Origin: Sphingosinicella sp. BN140058
GTDB taxonomy: Bacteria; Pseudomonadota; Alphaproteobacteria; Sphingomonadales; Sphingomonadaceae
NCBI RefSeq assembly: GCF_004135585.1
Contig: NZ_CP035501.1
Coordinates: 2,799,501 to 2,863,500, forward strand
DNA: 64,000 nt
Direction of reading: 5' to 3'
Below the pieces are notes generated by a model. That model saw only the letters and a program-made list of their open reading frames with translations. It was not told the DNA's origin and ran no database searches. Positions 41,762 to 52,078 of the stretch are shown here, one piece after another. Each line of letters begins with the position of its first letter. Positions within the stretch are counted from its first letter, which is position 1. Both the position numbers and the translations under genes were made by a program.

Positions 41762-44700
41762 TCAGTGGAAGTTGCGGGCCTTGAGGCGGATCGTCGGCTC
41801 CGCTTTCTCCGCCGGCGCGGAATCGGCTGCAGGTGCTGGGAGAGGCAGAGGCGCATGCGGTCCGGTCTTGCGGTCACGGGCATCGTAGCCGCCGGTCTTG
41901 GCGCCGTCGGCAGGCCCGGTGCGGTGCGGGAAGTCCATCTGGCCAACGGCATGGAGCCGGGGCGTCAGATCCTCCATGCGGGCGGTGACGACGTGAATGA
42001 CCTCGCCTTCCCTCTGCACGACGCCGCGGATCGAGAGCATCGCGGCGGACAGCACGATCCGCCTCTGCGCTTCGAAACGGTCGGGCCAGAGGATCGCGTT
42101 GGCGACACCGGTCTCGTCCTCGATGGTGATGAACAGCACGCCCTTGGCCGATCCGGGGCGTTGGCGGATCAGCACCACGCCGGCGACCTCAACGGCCTTG
42201 CCGTCCCTGGTGCGGGCAAGATCCCCGCAGCGTGTGGCTCCGCGGCGGTCGAGCTCGGGCCGAAGGAAGGCGACCGGATGGGCGCGCAGGCTCAGCTGGA
42301 CGGCGCGATAATCCTCGACCACTTCGCGTCCTTCGGACATCGAGGTCAGCGCCACCTCCGGCTCGCGCCCCTCCAGCGCCGCGAACAGCGGCAGCGGCGT
42401 CTCGCCGAGGCCGCGCACCTGCCACAAAGCCTGGCGGCGATCGACGCCGAGCGATGCGAACGCGTCGGCATCCGCCAGTTTCTCGAGCGCCGCGAGCGGC
42501 ACCCCCGAGCGCCGCCATACCTCCTCGATCGAACGGTACGGCGTCTCTCCGCGCGCGGCGATGATCTGCGCCGCGTGGAGGTTGGAGAGGCCGCGCACCA
42601 TGCGCAGGCCGAGGCGGAGAGGGAGATAGCGATCTTCCCGGCGCGCTGGACGCGTCGGGAATGGGGTGTCGGCGGGTCGACATGCCAGGGGGAGGGGCGC
42701 GCTCGATGCGGCACATGAATGTGCGAGCTCCTCCAGCGTGCAGTCCCAGCGGCTCTCGTTGATGCAGATCGGCCGCACCGCGACATCATGATCGCGCGCG
42801 TCGCGGACGATCTGGGCGGGGGCGTAGAAGCCCATCGGCTGGGCGTTGAGCAGGGCGCAGCAGAAGATGTCGGGATGATGGCATTTCATCCAGCTGGAGG
42901 CATAGGCAATCTTGGCGAAGCTGGCGGCGTGGCTCTCGGGAAAGCCGTAGCTGCCGAAGCCCTCGATCTGCTTGAAGGTGCGCTCGGCGAATTCGCGCTG
43001 GTAGCCGCGGGCGGCCATCCCCTCGATCAGCTTGTCGCGAAAGTGGCTGACCCCGCCGGTATATTTGAACGTCGCCATCGCCCGGCGGAGCTGGTCGGCC
43101 TCGGCCGGGGTGAAGCCCGCGCCGACGATCGCCACCTTCATCGCCTGCTCCTGGAACAGCGGTACGCCAAGCGTCTTTTCGAGCACCGCGCGGAGCTCGG
43201 GCCGCGGATATTCCGGCACCTCCTTGCCTTCGCGGCGGCGCAGATAGGGGTGGACCATGTCGCCCTGGATCGGCCCGGGTCGGACGATCGCGACTTCGAT
43301 GACGAGATCGTAGAAGCGCACCGGCTTCATCCGCGGCAGCATCGCCATCTGGGCGCGGCTCTCGATCTGAAAGACGCCGAGCGTGTCGGCCTTCTGGATC
43401 ATGCGGAAGACCTCCGGATCGTCATCCTGGAGATCGGCGAGGCCGATATCGATCGCCTTGTGATCGCGCAGCAAATCGAAGGCGCGGCGCATGCAGCCGA
43501 GCATGCCCAGGCCGAGCACGTCGACCTTCATGAATTTCAGCGCCTCGATGTCGTCCTTGTCCCATTCGATGACCCGCCGATTCTCCATCGCCGCCGGCTC
43601 GATCGGCACGAGATCGTCGAGCCGAGCCTGGGTCAGCACGAAGCCGCCGGGATGCTGGGAAAGGTGGCGCGGCGTGCCGATCAGCTGGCGCGACAATTCG
43701 AGCGTCAGGGCAAGGCGTGGATCCTCGCTGTCGAGGTTCAATTCTTCGACATGGCGATCCTCGACCCCCTCATTCGACCAGCCCCAGACCTGGCCGGCGA
43801 GCGCCGCGGTCATGTCTTCCGGCAGACCCAGTGCCTTGCCGACCTCGCGCACCGAGCCGCGGGCACGATAGCGGGTGACGACGGCGGTCAGCGCGGCGCG
43901 GTGATGGCCGTAGGTGTCGTAGATCCACTGGATCACCTCCTCGCGCCGCTCATGTTCGAAATCGACGTCGATGTCGGGCGGCTCGGGCCGCTCGGGCGAG
44001 ACGAAGCGCTCGAACAGCAATTCGTGCTGGATCGGATCGATCGACGTGATCCCGAGCAGATAGCAGACGCAGCTGTTCGCCGCCGATCCGCGCCCCTGGC
44101 AGAGGATGCCCTTCGATCGGGCGAACTGGACGATCGAATTGACGGTCAGGAAATAGGGCGCGTAGCCGAGCTGATCGATCATCTCGAGCTCGTGGCGCAA
44201 TTGCCGCGCGGTCGCTTCGGGCACGCCGTCCGGATATTTGTCGCGCGCCGCGTCCCAGCTCATCTTTTCCAGCGCTTCCTGCGCGGTCAGGCCGGGGATC
44301 ACCGCTTCCTCGGGATATTGATAGCGAAGCTCGGAAAGATCGAAGGTGCAGCGGCAGGCGATCTCGGCGCTGGCCTCGATCGCGTGCGGGTAAGCGGCGA
44401 ACCGCCGGGACATTTCTTCGGGGCTTTTCAGATGCCGGTCGGCATGGCGCTCTCGGCGGAAGCCGAGCTGGTCGATCGTGCATTTCTCGCGGATCGCGGT
44501 CATCACGTCCTGCAGCATCCGCCGCTCGGGGCTGTGATAGAGGATGTCGCCGCAGGCGACGCTCTTTACCCTGGCGTTGCGGGCCTGGCCGTCGAGGCGG
44601 TGGAGACGCAGCGCGTCGCCGGGACGGCGGCGGATGGTCAGGGCCTGGTAGCCGCGATCGCCGAACGTGCATTTCAGCCGCTGGAGCAGGCGGCCATTTT

Positions 44701-45088
44701 CGGCATCCGCCGCTTCGGGAAGATGGATCGCGATCAGCCCCTCGGCATGCGCCTCGACGTCGCCCCAATGCAGGGTGCACGCCCCCTTGCCGGCGCGCGC
44801 CTTGCCGATCGACAGCAAGCGGGTGAGCCGCGACCAAGCGGGGCGATCGATCGGGTAGACGAGCAAAGCGGTGCCGTCGGCGAGATCGAGCCGGCAACCG
44901 GCGACCAGGCGGACGCCGGTCGCCTTTGACGCTTCCCAGGCACGGACGATGCCGGCGACCGAATTGCGGTCGACGATGCCGAGCGCGGGCAGCCCCAGCA
45001 CGGCCGCCGCCGAGAACAATTCCTCCGCCCCCGACGCCCCGCGCAGGAAGCTGAAATGCGAGGTGACCTGAAGCTCGTGGTAGGTCAC
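41762..45088 (-). CDS. dnaE2: error-prone DNA polymerase DnaE2 (ImuC)
   Basis: A C-family polymerase of 1108 residues. It begins [24 protein letters not shown] (PHP domain, typical DnaE2), has the catalytic [18 protein letters not shown] and [10 protein letters not shown], and the DnaE2-like [45 protein letters not shown]-terminal OB fold follows. With ImuA and ImuB it performs translesion synthesis in the SOS response. It normally follows imuB directly; here 1.2 kb with a toxin-antitoxin pair lies between them. No GTTC-N7-GTTC box is seen immediately upstream. Start is a GTG. Confidence 0.96.
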   Translation of the reverse strand: MTYHELQVTSHFSFLRGASGAEELFSAAAVLGLPALGIVDRNSVAGIVRAWEASKATGVRLVAGCRLDLADGTALLVYPIDRPAWSRLTRLLSIGKARAGKGACTLHWGDVEAHAEGLIAIHLPEAADAENGRLLQRLKCTFGDRGYQALTIRRRPGDALRLHRLDGQARNARVKSVACGDILYHSPERRMLQDVMTAIREKCTIDQLGFRRERHADRHLKSPEEMSRRFAAYPHAIEASAEIACRCTFDLSELRYQYPEEAVIPGLTAQEALEKMSWDAARDKYPDGVPEATARQLRHELEMIDQLGYAPYFLTVNSIVQFARSKGILCQGRGSAANSCVCYLLGITSIDPIQHELLFERFVSPERPEPPDIDVDFEHERREEVIQWIYDTYGHHRAALTAVVTRYRARGSVREVGKALGLPEDMTAALAGQVWGWSNEGVEDRHVEELNLDSEDPRLALTLELSRQLIGTPRHLSQHPGGFVLTQARLDDLVPIEPAAMENRRVIEWDKDDIEALKFMKVDVLGLGMLGCMRRAFDLLRDHKAIDIGLADLQDDDPEVFRMIQKADTLGVFQIESRAQMAMLPRMKPVRFYDLVIEVAIVRPGPIQGDMVHPYLRRREGKEVPEYPRPELRAVLEKTLGVPLFQEQAMKVAIVGAGFTPAEADQLRRAMATFKYTGGVSHFRDKLIEGMAARGYQREFAERTFKQIEGFGSYGFPESHAASFAKIAYASSWMKCHHPDIFCCALLNAQPMGFYAPAQIVRDARDHDVAVRPICINESRWDCTLEELAHSCAASSAPLPLACRPADTPFPTRPARREDRYLPLRLGLRMVRGLSNLHAAQIIAARGETPYRSIEEVWRRSGVPLAALEKLADADAFASLGVDRRQALWQVRGLGETPLPLFAALEGREPEVALTSMSEGREVVEDYRAVQLSLRAHPVAFLRPELDRRGATRCGDLARTRDGKAVEVAGVVLIRQRPGSAKGVLFITIEDETGVANAILWPDRFEAQRRIVLSAAMLSIRGVVQREGEVIHVVTARMEDLTPRLHAVGQMDFPHRTGPADGAKTGGYDARDRKTGPHAPLPLPAPAADSAPAEKAEPTIRLKARNFH

Positions 45089-45150
45089 GGCGCATGTCCG
45101 TGGGTGCGGCTTCTCCGCCCCTCCCCGGCAGGGAGGCGCCGATCTTTCAT

Positions 45151-45298
45151 CCCCTCCCTTTCAGGGAGGGGCTGGGGGTGGGTTGCGACTGAGCGCCCTC
45201 GATGGGCGTGAAGGCGCCCGCCTGCGATCGAGAGCCGCTCGGCTGCATCGAGCAGCCTCGCGTCTACCCACCCCCGTCCCCTCCCTGCCAGGGAGGGG
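45151..45298. repeat. 148-bp palindromic repeat, copy A
   Basis: It starts and ends with short hairpins of the form CCCCTCCCT-N3-AGGGAGGGG, and carries GGGGGTGGGT near the left end opposed by ACCCACCCCC near the right, so the whole unit is an imperfect palindrome. A second copy of the same length and orientation lies at 46075-46222, with roughly ten differences by eye. It lies between dnaE2 and the antitoxin gene. Confidence 0.9.
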
Positions 45299-45403
45299 AG
45301 CAAGAGAGCCTTTTCCCTCGAGCGGGTGGCTGTTGGGCGGGTGGCGTATTGCCCGCCTTTTGCGGGGTGACTACATGAACTGGTCACATCCATGGAGCAG
45401 GCG

Positions 45404-45661
45404 ATGGGCAAGACGATCGGAGCGGCGGAGTTCAAGGCGCATTGCCTGCGCATTCTCGATGAGATCGCGCGCAGCGGTGAGGGTGTGACCATCACCAAGC
45501 GCGGTCGCGCCGTGGCCGAAGTCACGCCGATCGCGGCACAGGAAGAGCGGGACTTCATCGGATCGATGAAGGGCTCGCTCGTTCTGCATGATCGTTCGTT
45601 CGATCCGGCATCGGAAAAGCCCTGGGATGCCGAGCAGGGCCTGTGGGAGCCGGAGCCCTGA
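45404..45661 (+). CDS. Phd/YefM-family antitoxin
   Basis: An 85-residue antitoxin with the Phd/YefM fold: TIGAAEFKAHCLRILDEIARSGEGVTITKRGRAVAEVTPI, then an acidic, disordered C-terminus that should wrap the toxin. The start at ATG 45404 is chosen because GGAG is 6 nt upstream; an ATG 12 nt earlier is possible. It overlaps the toxin gene by 19 nt. By family habit it binds its own promoter. It is transcribed opposite to the surrounding mutasome genes. Confidence 0.88.
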   Translation: MGKTIGAAEFKAHCLRILDEIARSGEGVTITKRGRAVAEVTPIAAQEERDFIGSMKGSLVLHDRSFDPASEKPWDAEQGLWEPEP

Positions 45662-46071
45662 TCGTCTCCGACACGCATGCCCTGATCTGGGCGGTCGAAG
45701 GCAGCAACCGGCTCGGCCCTCGAGCGATCGAGGCGGTCGAGACGGCGGCGGCCTCCGGCAGCCTGTGCGTTTCGGCGATCACGCTTTGGGAAATCGCGAT
45801 GCTCGCCGACAAGGGCCGGATCGTCTTCGCCTCCGGCGTGCGGCGCTGGATCGAGACCCTGCTGTCCAGACGCGGGATCAGGTTGATCGCGCTTGAGTCG
45901 GCGATCGCTATCGATGCGGGATGCCTCCCGGGCATCATCCACGGCGACCCGGCGGACCGCATGATCATCGCCACGGCGCGTTTCCTCGCCTGCCCATTGC
46001 TCACCGCAGACGAACGGATCCTGGACTATGCGGGCGCAGGCCATGTCGCCGCGCGCGATGCACGGCTTTAG
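45643..46071 (+). CDS. PIN-domain (VapC-like) toxin
   Basis: A PIN-domain RNase of 142 residues. The acidic active-site residues are seen in VSDTHALIWAV (Asp), ITLWEIAML (Glu) and HGDPADRMIIATA (two Asp), in the usual order. Such toxins cut tRNA or rRNA and are held by the antitoxin. The GTG start overlaps the antitoxin end, so the exact N-terminus is uncertain; the conserved part starts at IVSDTHALIW. Copy B of the 148-bp repeat begins 4 nt after its stop. Confidence 0.9.
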   Translation: MGAGALIVSDTHALIWAVEGSNRLGPRAIEAVETAAASGSLCVSAITLWEIAMLADKGRIVFASGVRRWIETLLSRRGIRLIALESAIAIDAGCLPGIIHGDPADRMIIATARFLACPLLTADERILDYAGAGHVAARDARL

Positions 46072-46074
46072 CAG

Positions 46075-46222
46075 CCCCTCCCTCGTAGGGAGGGGTTGGG
46101 GGTGGGTTGCGACTGAGTGCCCTCGATGGGCGTGAAAGCGCCTACGTGCGATCGAAAGCCGCTCGGCTGCATCGAGCAGCCTCGCGTCTACCCACCCCTG
46201 TCCCCTCCCTGCCAGGGAGGGG
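46075..46222. repeat. 148-bp palindromic repeat, copy B
   Basis: A direct copy of the element at 45151-45298: same length, same end hairpins, same core (GCTCGGCTGCATCGAGCAGC). The two copies bracket the toxin-antitoxin pair closely, leaving about 100 bp before the antitoxin and 3 bp after the toxin stop. Confidence 0.9.
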
Positions 46223-46319
46223 CGTAAGAAAGCCTTCTGCGCTGATTGCGTGGCCGACAAGGAGCGCTGCTCCCCCGTGTTTGGGGAGGAGCGAGGCGGG
46301 AACCCGGCCGACAACCGCC

Positions 46320-48245
46320 TCACGCGAACACCCCGTGCAGATACCAGCTCAGATCGCCGGTCGCGGCATCGACACCGTCGCCGCGGCGGTAGAGCCAGAA
46401 GCGTTCGCCGCTTTCGTCCTCCACCTGGAAATAGTCCCGCACCGCATCGGCCTCGGCGCTTCGGCGCCACCATTCGCCGAAAATCCGTTCCGGTCCGTCG
46501 GCGCGGGCGATGCGATAGGGGCGGCCGCGCCAGGTGAAGCGGCGGGGCGGCAGATCGGGGAGGAGGGCGACGACATTCTCGACCCGCTCGGGCGGCGAGA
46601 GCAGGCGCACCGGCCGCGGGAAATCCGGCCAGGGATGCGTTGCCCCAAGTGGTGCGGTGCGGCGGACACTGCGTTCGGGGACGTCGCTCTCGACCGCGGA
46701 CAGGCGAAACAGGGCGCGTGCGCCGAGCCGGCTGGCGAGTCGGTCGACCAACGGCGCGAGATCGGCCGAAGGCGCCTCTCCGGTCAGCGCGCCGGCCAGC
46801 GCTTCCGGTCCGAGCGGCTCGGCGCGCAGGGCGATCAGGCGGAGCGCGTCGAGGCCGTAACCGGGCTCGATCGTCTCGATCTTCATCCTGAGCAGGCGCA
46901 GGAGGTGCCTGGCGTCGCGGGTCGCGCGTGCGGTGCCGATGGTGATCCGTTGCGCCTCGCCGTCGACCCGGTCGCCGATCAGCGTGAGGATGCGTGCGCC
47001 CAGCCCGGCCTTGGCCAGCGTCTCGATCAGGCGGGTCATCAGCGTGGTCATCGCCTGCTCGATCGCTTCGGGCGTGGCGATCGGCTCGGCGAAACGCAAT
47101 TCGGCGCCGGGCGTCTCCTCGGGCACCACCGGCTCGATCGGCTCGCTCGCGCCGCCGAGCGCCTGATCGAGCCGGGTCAGAACCTGGCGGCCGAAGCGAC
47201 GCTGGAGCGGCCCGCGCGGCATTGCGACGAGGTCGCCAATCCGTTCCAGGCCCAGCCGCCGCGCGGTTGCGAGCGCATCCTCCTCCAGGCGCAGCGCGGC
47301 GATCGGCAATGGTGCCATCGCCTCGGCTTCACCGCCCGGGCGGCAGAGATGGAGCGGTGCCGGGCCGAAGCGGGCGAGGGCATGGGCCGCGCCGGGCGTG
47401 CCGGCGACGGCGATCCGCGCGCGGTAACCGGCCCGTGCGCAGAAGCGGAGGATATGCGTGCACATCCGCTCCTCGCCGCCGAACAGATGGCTGACCCCGG
47501 TCAGGTCCAGGAACAGGCCGTCCGATCCCGACAGCGATGCCCGCGGAGTCCAGCGTCGCGCGGCGTAGAGCGCAAGCGCGCCGAGCAGCGCTTTGTCTCC
47601 GTCCGGATCGGCGTCGCGAACGTCGAGGCCCGGCACCAGGGCACGGGCCTGGGTCGCGGCCATGCCCGGGTGGAGACCGAGCGCCCGGGCATTCTCGCAG
47701 ACTGAGGCGACCAGCACGCGGTTGCCGGTGCGGGCGACGGTGATGAGCGGCGGCTCGGCCGAGGATTGCGGTTTGGACCTGGCGCGTGGCGGTGCCACCG
47801 ACGGCAGGACGTCGCGGGTGGCGATGCGCCGCTGAATATCCTCGACGTTGCGGGCACGGAAGGGAGTCTCGGCCGCTTCGGTGCGGCGGCCGAGCTCGCG
47901 CATCGTCGGGCGCTGGTGCGCGGGCAGCGCCTCCGCTTCCTGCACCACCGCTTCGCGCGACCAGCGCGCACCGGGGCGCCAGCCGCCGCCGCGCGGGCAG
48001 GAGCAATCGCCAAGACGCGTGCCGGGCTCGGGTTCCGCCCCTGCAGGCCGATCCGGCGCCGGTGCGGGCGCGATCGTGCGCGGCCCGGCAGGCCGGCCGA
48101 GCGGCATCGTCGACGTGCGGTCGGCAGGCGGCGTCGCGGCAGGCGAAGCGGAGGAACGGGCGGATGGCCCGCTGTTACGCCGCCGCTCTTGCCGGATGCG
48201 GTCGGTGCTCAGGGCCGTCAGGCAGAGCGAGGCGACCCTTCGCAT
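46320..48245 (-). CDS. imuB: ImuB, Y-family polymerase-like mutasome protein
   Basis: A 641-residue protein. The start at ATG 48245 matches the family N-terminus (RRVASLCLTALSTDR). A ~110-residue Pro/Arg-rich insert interrupts the fold before PLITVARTGNRVLVASVCENARALGLHPGMAATQARALVPGL. The palm keeps FLDLTGVSHLFGGEE and the later ARFGP segment; the acidic residues needed for catalysis in true Y-family polymerases are not evident, as in other ImuB. ImuB binds the beta clamp and recruits DnaE2. It overlaps imuA by 71 nt. An imperfect hairpin follows its stop. Confidence 0.93.
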   Translation of the reverse strand: MRRVASLCLTALSTDRIRQERRRNSGPSARSSASPAATPPADRTSTMPLGRPAGPRTIAPAPAPDRPAGAEPEPGTRLGDCSCPRGGGWRPGARWSREAVVQEAEALPAHQRPTMRELGRRTEAAETPFRARNVEDIQRRIATRDVLPSVAPPRARSKPQSSAEPPLITVARTGNRVLVASVCENARALGLHPGMAATQARALVPGLDVRDADPDGDKALLGALALYAARRWTPRASLSGSDGLFLDLTGVSHLFGGEERMCTHILRFCARAGYRARIAVAGTPGAAHALARFGPAPLHLCRPGGEAEAMAPLPIAALRLEEDALATARRLGLERIGDLVAMPRGPLQRRFGRQVLTRLDQALGGASEPIEPVVPEETPGAELRFAEPIATPEAIEQAMTTLMTRLIETLAKAGLGARILTLIGDRVDGEAQRITIGTARATRDARHLLRLLRMKIETIEPGYGLDALRLIALRAEPLGPEALAGALTGEAPSADLAPLVDRLASRLGARALFRLSAVESDVPERSVRRTAPLGATHPWPDFPRPVRLLSPPERVENVVALLPDLPPRRFTWRGRPYRIARADGPERIFGEWWRRSAEADAVRDYFQVEDESGERFWLYRRGDGVDAATGDLSWYLHGVFA

Positions 48246-48933
48246 CTGGGCCCTCCATGATCCAGTGGTGGGGCTCGCCGCCGCGCTGACGGGCAAGATC
48301 GAGGCGCCAGCGCGGGCGGCCGATGCCGGCGACCGGCAGCGCCCCGGACGGGGCGCAGCCGACCCGCCAGCGAGTCACCGCGGCGGAGGGAGCGGCGAGC
48401 GGATCCTCCTCCTGGCGGCGCCATCTTTTCAGCATCAACGCCATCGTGCCGCCTTCCTCGGCGGCGAGCTGGAGCCGGCGCGTCGCCGCCATCGGCACCT
48501 TGCGGACCTCGCCGATGACGGCGGCGAGGCCGCCGTGACGCAGCCCTTCCTCCATCACCGCCAGCACATCCTCGTCGCGGCCGCATTCGGCATAGAGGAC
48601 GTTGTCCGGGGAAAGACCGGCCATGGCGAGCCCGGGGGCGAACAGATCGCGTCGGGAGAGCGCCCACAACACCATGTTGTTGGCGTCGCAGCGGCGGGCC
48701 GCGATCGAGGCGAGGAACAGGGTTGCGGCGGCATCGTCTGACAGGCCGGACCGATCCGGTGCCACTTCGTGCAAGGCAGCGCAGGCGAGACCGCCCCCGG
48801 CCAGCCGGGCATCGATGGACTCGATGCCGAAAGGCAGGCATTCGCGGTCTCCGGCAATGCCGGCCGATTCGATCGCGCGCACCTCGGCTCTCAGGGCTTC
48901 CAGGCGTTCGGAACGGGCGGGGATCGGGACCAT
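48175..48933 (-). CDS. imuA: ImuA, SOS mutasome accessory protein
   Basis: A RecA/SulA-like protein of 252 residues: LPFGIESIDARLAGGGLACAALHEVAP followed by a degenerate ATPase core (ATLFLASIAARRCDANNMVLWALSRRDLFAPGLAMAGLSPDNVLYAECGRDEDVLAVMEEGLRHGGLAAVIGEV). With ImuB and DnaE2 it makes damage-induced mutations. It is the first gene of the unit, preceded by a perfect LexA box, and its 3' end overlaps imuB. Confidence 0.92.
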   Translation of the reverse strand: MVPIPARSERLEALRAEVRAIESAGIAGDRECLPFGIESIDARLAGGGLACAALHEVAPDRSGLSDDAAATLFLASIAARRCDANNMVLWALSRRDLFAPGLAMAGLSPDNVLYAECGRDEDVLAVMEEGLRHGGLAAVIGEVRKVPMAATRRLQLAAEEGGTMALMLKRWRRQEEDPLAAPSAAVTRWRVGCAPSGALPVAGIGRPRWRLDLARQRGGEPHHWIMEGPDAKGRLALPDGPEHRPHPARAAA

Positions 48934-48951
48934 GGTGACTCAGACTCACTT

Positions 48952-48966
48952 GTTCCCTTTATGTTC
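48952..48966 (-). promoter_or_regulatory. LexA (SOS) box of imuA-imuB
   Basis: GTTC-CCTTTAT-GTTC on the plus strand (GAAC-N7-GAAC reading toward imuA) matches the alphaproteobacterial LexA operator exactly, 19 nt before the imuA ATG. It lies in the gap shared with the divergent M16 protease gene. Confidence 0.88.
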
Positions 48967-49112
48967 CGCTGTCGTTCAGCCGGAGTCAAGCAGTCCAAAG
49001 GCGTAGGTATTTTCCCGCAAGCCGCCGCAGCGCGGCGGTCCTCCAAAGCGGCGCAGCCCTCCCTATCTAGGGCAGCGCTTGTCCGAGCCTGTGAAACGAG
49101 ATCCCGATCCCG

Positions 49113-52037
49113 ATGTCCTCTCTTCGCCGTTCGATCCTTCCCTTGCTCCTCCTCGCCACCGCTCCCGTCGCCGCCCCGGGATTGACGGCGCCTGCCCGCG
49201 CGGCCGCAGGCGACAGCGGCTGGTTCTACCGCGGCAGCGACATCGCGCCCGATCCGGCGTGGACCTTCGGCACGCTTCCCAACGGTCTTCGCTATGCCGT
49301 TCGGCGCAATGCCTTGCCGGCGGGCCAGGTTTCGATCCGTCTGCGCATGGACGTCGGCTCGCTTGCCGAAGGGGATCAGGAGCGCGGCTGGGCGCATTAT
49401 ATCGAGCACATGGTGTTCCGCGGCACCGCCGCATACCATGACGGCGAGGCGCGGCAGACCTGGCAGCGGCTGGGTGCGAGCTTCGGCAGCGATACCAACG
49501 CCTCGACCCAGCCGACCCAGACCGTCTACCAGCTCGATCTGCCGAAGAACGACCCGGCCTCGCTGGAACTCAGTCTGAAGATCCTCGCCAGCATGGCCGA
49601 CACCGCCACCTTCGATCCCGCCATTGTCGAGGCGGAGCGCGGCGTCGTCCTCGCCGAATATGGCCGCCGTCCCGAGCTCTCGGTCAAGCTCGGCGATCTC
49701 ACCCGCAACCTGTTCTTCTCAGGCCTGAAGTTCGCCGATCGCGACACGATCGGCACCGAAGCGACCTTGAAAGGCGCGACCGCCGCCGGTCTGAAGAGCT
49801 TCTACGAGCGCTGGTACAGACCGGAGCGGGCGACTCTCGTCCTGGTCGGCGACGCCGATCCCAAGATGCTCGAGGCCCTGGTGGCGAAGACCTTCGGCGG
49901 CTGGGCCGGCACCGGAACGGCGCCGTCCGATCCTGAGATCGGCGCCATCAAGCCGGTGCCCGAGCGGACCGCGGCGCTCGCCTATCCCGGTTCGCCTTAT
50001 GCCGCCACGTTGAGCTGGGTGCGGCCTTATCGCCAGCTTCCCCACACCAGGGCACGCGAACGCGAGGATCTGGAGGAAGCGCTCGCCAAGCGGATCCTCA
50101 ATCGACGTCTCGAAGCCAAGGCACGTGGCGATGCCGCCTTCCTCAATGCCCAGATCGGCGGCGACCGATCGACCGACATCGCCGATTACACCCAGGTTTC
50201 GGTGATGGCCAAGGAAGGGCGGTGGAAGGAAGCGCTGAACGAGGTCTATGCGATCCTCGCCGATGCGCTTCGCGCCCCGCCGAGCGACGCCGAGGTCGCG
50301 CGCGAGATCGACAATCTCCGCTCTTCCGGCCGCGCCAATGTCGAGGGCGAGCCGACCCGCAAATCCAATCAATGGGCGCAGGCCCTAGTCACGGCGATCG
50401 ACGGCGACAGCATCGTCTCGAGCGCACCGGTGACCATGGCTTTGTTCGAGGCGCTGGCGCCGCAGATGACGCCGGCGACGATCGAGGCGGGCATGAAGCG
50501 CCTGTTCGCCGGCAGCGGGCCCCGCATGGTGCTGCTCTCGCCCGATCCGGTGTCGGGGGTGCCGCAGGCGCTCGCCGCAGCCGAGAAGGCCGCCCCCGCC
50601 GCGCGCCTCGCTGACCGCAAGGTGACGATGGACGATCTTCCAGCCTTGGGCGCCCCCGGCCGCGAAGTGTCGCGCGAGCAGATACCGGATCTCGGCGTCA
50701 CCATCGTCCGCTTCGCCAACGGATCCAGCCTCGTCTTCAAGAAGACCGATTTCGAAAAGGGCCGGGTCAACGTCTCGCTGCGCTTCGGCAATGGAATTTC
50801 GGGCCTGCCGACGGATCGGCGGACGATCGCCTGGATGGGCTCGCTGATCGGATCGACGGGGATCGCCGGGCTCGATCTCGACGCGCTCGAGCGGCTGCTG
50901 ACCGGCCGGCGGATGACGATCGGCTTCGGCGTCGCCGAGGATGCGTTCGAGCTTGCAGGCACCACCAATGCGCAGGATCTTCCCGATCAGCTGCGGCTGC
51001 TCGTCACCAAGCTCGCTTACCCGCGCTGGGACGCGACCCTGTTCAACCGGTACAAGACGGCGGCGCTCGAAAATTACCAGTTGAGCTTCTCGTCCGCATC
51101 GGCACGGGCGAGCCGCGAGTTCGGCGGCTTCAACCATGACGGCGACGCCCGCTGGAGCGCGGTCGAACGGGACGAGATCGCCAGGGCGACGCCGCAGGAT
51201 TTCCAGAAATTCTTCCAACCTCTGCTGCAGCAGGGATCGATCGAGGCTGTCGTGATCGGCGATGCCGATCTCGAGCCGACGGTTGCGGCGATGCTGAAAA
51301 CGGTCGCGGCGCTGCCGAAGCGCACGGACGTGCCGCCACCACCCGCCTCGCTCGCGGTGCGGCCGCCACGCGCCGGCGAGACTGCGCGGTTCGATCACCA
51401 GGGCGATCCGACCCAGGCCTATGCCGCGATCGGCTGGTCCACGTTCGGCGGCATCGACAACAGAAAGGCGCGGCGCGCGTTGGCGCTGGCCGGCAACATG
51501 ATCCAGGTTCGTCTGTTCGAGCGGCTGCGAGATGTCGAAGGCGCGACCTACTCACCCAACGGCTTCGCCAGCAGCTCCGAGATTTTCGAGAAATGGGGGG
51601 TGCTCGGCGCCGCGGCCGAAGTGCGGCCGGAGCGGACCGATCTTTTCTTCCGCCTCGCCCGAGAGATCGTCTCCGACATGGCCGCCAAGCCCGCGCCCGC
51701 CGACGAGTTCGAGCGCGCGATCAGTCCGGTGATGAGCGGCCTCGATCGGCGGCTCAAGACCAATGCCTACTGGCTCTCGGCGATGGAAAGCTGGTCGCGC
51801 AAGCCCGGCCTGATCGAACTCACGCGCACTTTGGAGTCCGACTACAAGGCGATGACCGCGGAGGACGTTCGCGCCGCGGTCGCCGCTTATGTCGCTGACG
51901 AGGATCCCTGGGCCTTCACCATCGTGCCGGCACGCGCAGCCGCCGCGTCGGCGGCCGGCCCTGCCGCTCCGCCGCCCGCAAAAGCGGCTCCGGCCACCGC
52001 AGCTTCCGCCCCTTCCGCAGCCGGAACGGGAGGCTGA
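49113..52037 (+). CDS. M16-family zinc metallopeptidase, periplasmic
   Basis: A 974-residue insulinase/pitrilysin-type protease with a signal peptide (residues 1-31). The inverted zinc motif HYIEH is at 95-99, with the distal Glu ligand in VEAERGVVLAEYGRR. A second M16 half (from about residue 510, after LPALGAPGREVSREQIPDLGVTIVRFANGSSLVFKKTDF) lacks the motif, the normal two-half architecture. The C-terminus is an Ala/Pro-rich tail. It likely degrades periplasmic peptides. It is divergent from imuA and upstream of a LytS-type kinase pair, with no evident link to them. Confidence 0.94.
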   Translation: MSSLRRSILPLLLLATAPVAAPGLTAPARAAAGDSGWFYRGSDIAPDPAWTFGTLPNGLRYAVRRNALPAGQVSIRLRMDVGSLAEGDQERGWAHYIEHMVFRGTAAYHDGEARQTWQRLGASFGSDTNASTQPTQTVYQLDLPKNDPASLELSLKILASMADTATFDPAIVEAERGVVLAEYGRRPELSVKLGDLTRNLFFSGLKFADRDTIGTEATLKGATAAGLKSFYERWYRPERATLVLVGDADPKMLEALVAKTFGGWAGTGTAPSDPEIGAIKPVPERTAALAYPGSPYAATLSWVRPYRQLPHTRAREREDLEEALAKRILNRRLEAKARGDAAFLNAQIGGDRSTDIADYTQVSVMAKEGRWKEALNEVYAILADALRAPPSDAEVAREIDNLRSSGRANVEGEPTRKSNQWAQALVTAIDGDSIVSSAPVTMALFEALAPQMTPATIEAGMKRLFAGSGPRMVLLSPDPVSGVPQALAAAEKAAPAARLADRKVTMDDLPALGAPGREVSREQIPDLGVTIVRFANGSSLVFKKTDFEKGRVNVSLRFGNGISGLPTDRRTIAWMGSLIGSTGIAGLDLDALERLLTGRRMTIGFGVAEDAFELAGTTNAQDLPDQLRLLVTKLAYPRWDATLFNRYKTAALENYQLSFSSASARASREFGGFNHDGDARWSAVERDEIARATPQDFQKFFQPLLQQGSIEAVVIGDADLEPTVAAMLKTVAALPKRTDVPPPPASLAVRPPRAGETARFDHQGDPTQAYAAIGWSTFGGIDNRKARRALALAGNMIQVRLFERLRDVEGATYSPNGFASSSEIFEKWGVLGAAAEVRPERTDLFFRLAREIVSDMAAKPAPADEFERAISPVMSGLDRRLKTNAYWLSAMESWSRKPGLIELTRTLESDYKAMTAEDVRAAVAAYVADEDPWAFTIVPARAAAASAAGPAAPPPAKAAPATAASAPSAAGTGG

Positions 52038-52078
52038 AGGTTTCCATTCGTCGCAGAAACGCTCTAGAACGGCCGACG

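Noticed and set aside
42719..44929. 736-codon plus-strand open frame opposite dnaE2
   Set aside because: Shadow of dnaE2, which has the catalytic PDIDVDF motif in the right frame.
45151..46222. CRISPR array or insertion sequence at the paired repeats
   Set aside because: Only two copies, 148 bp each, with a toxin-antitoxin pair between; there is no spacer array and no transposase.
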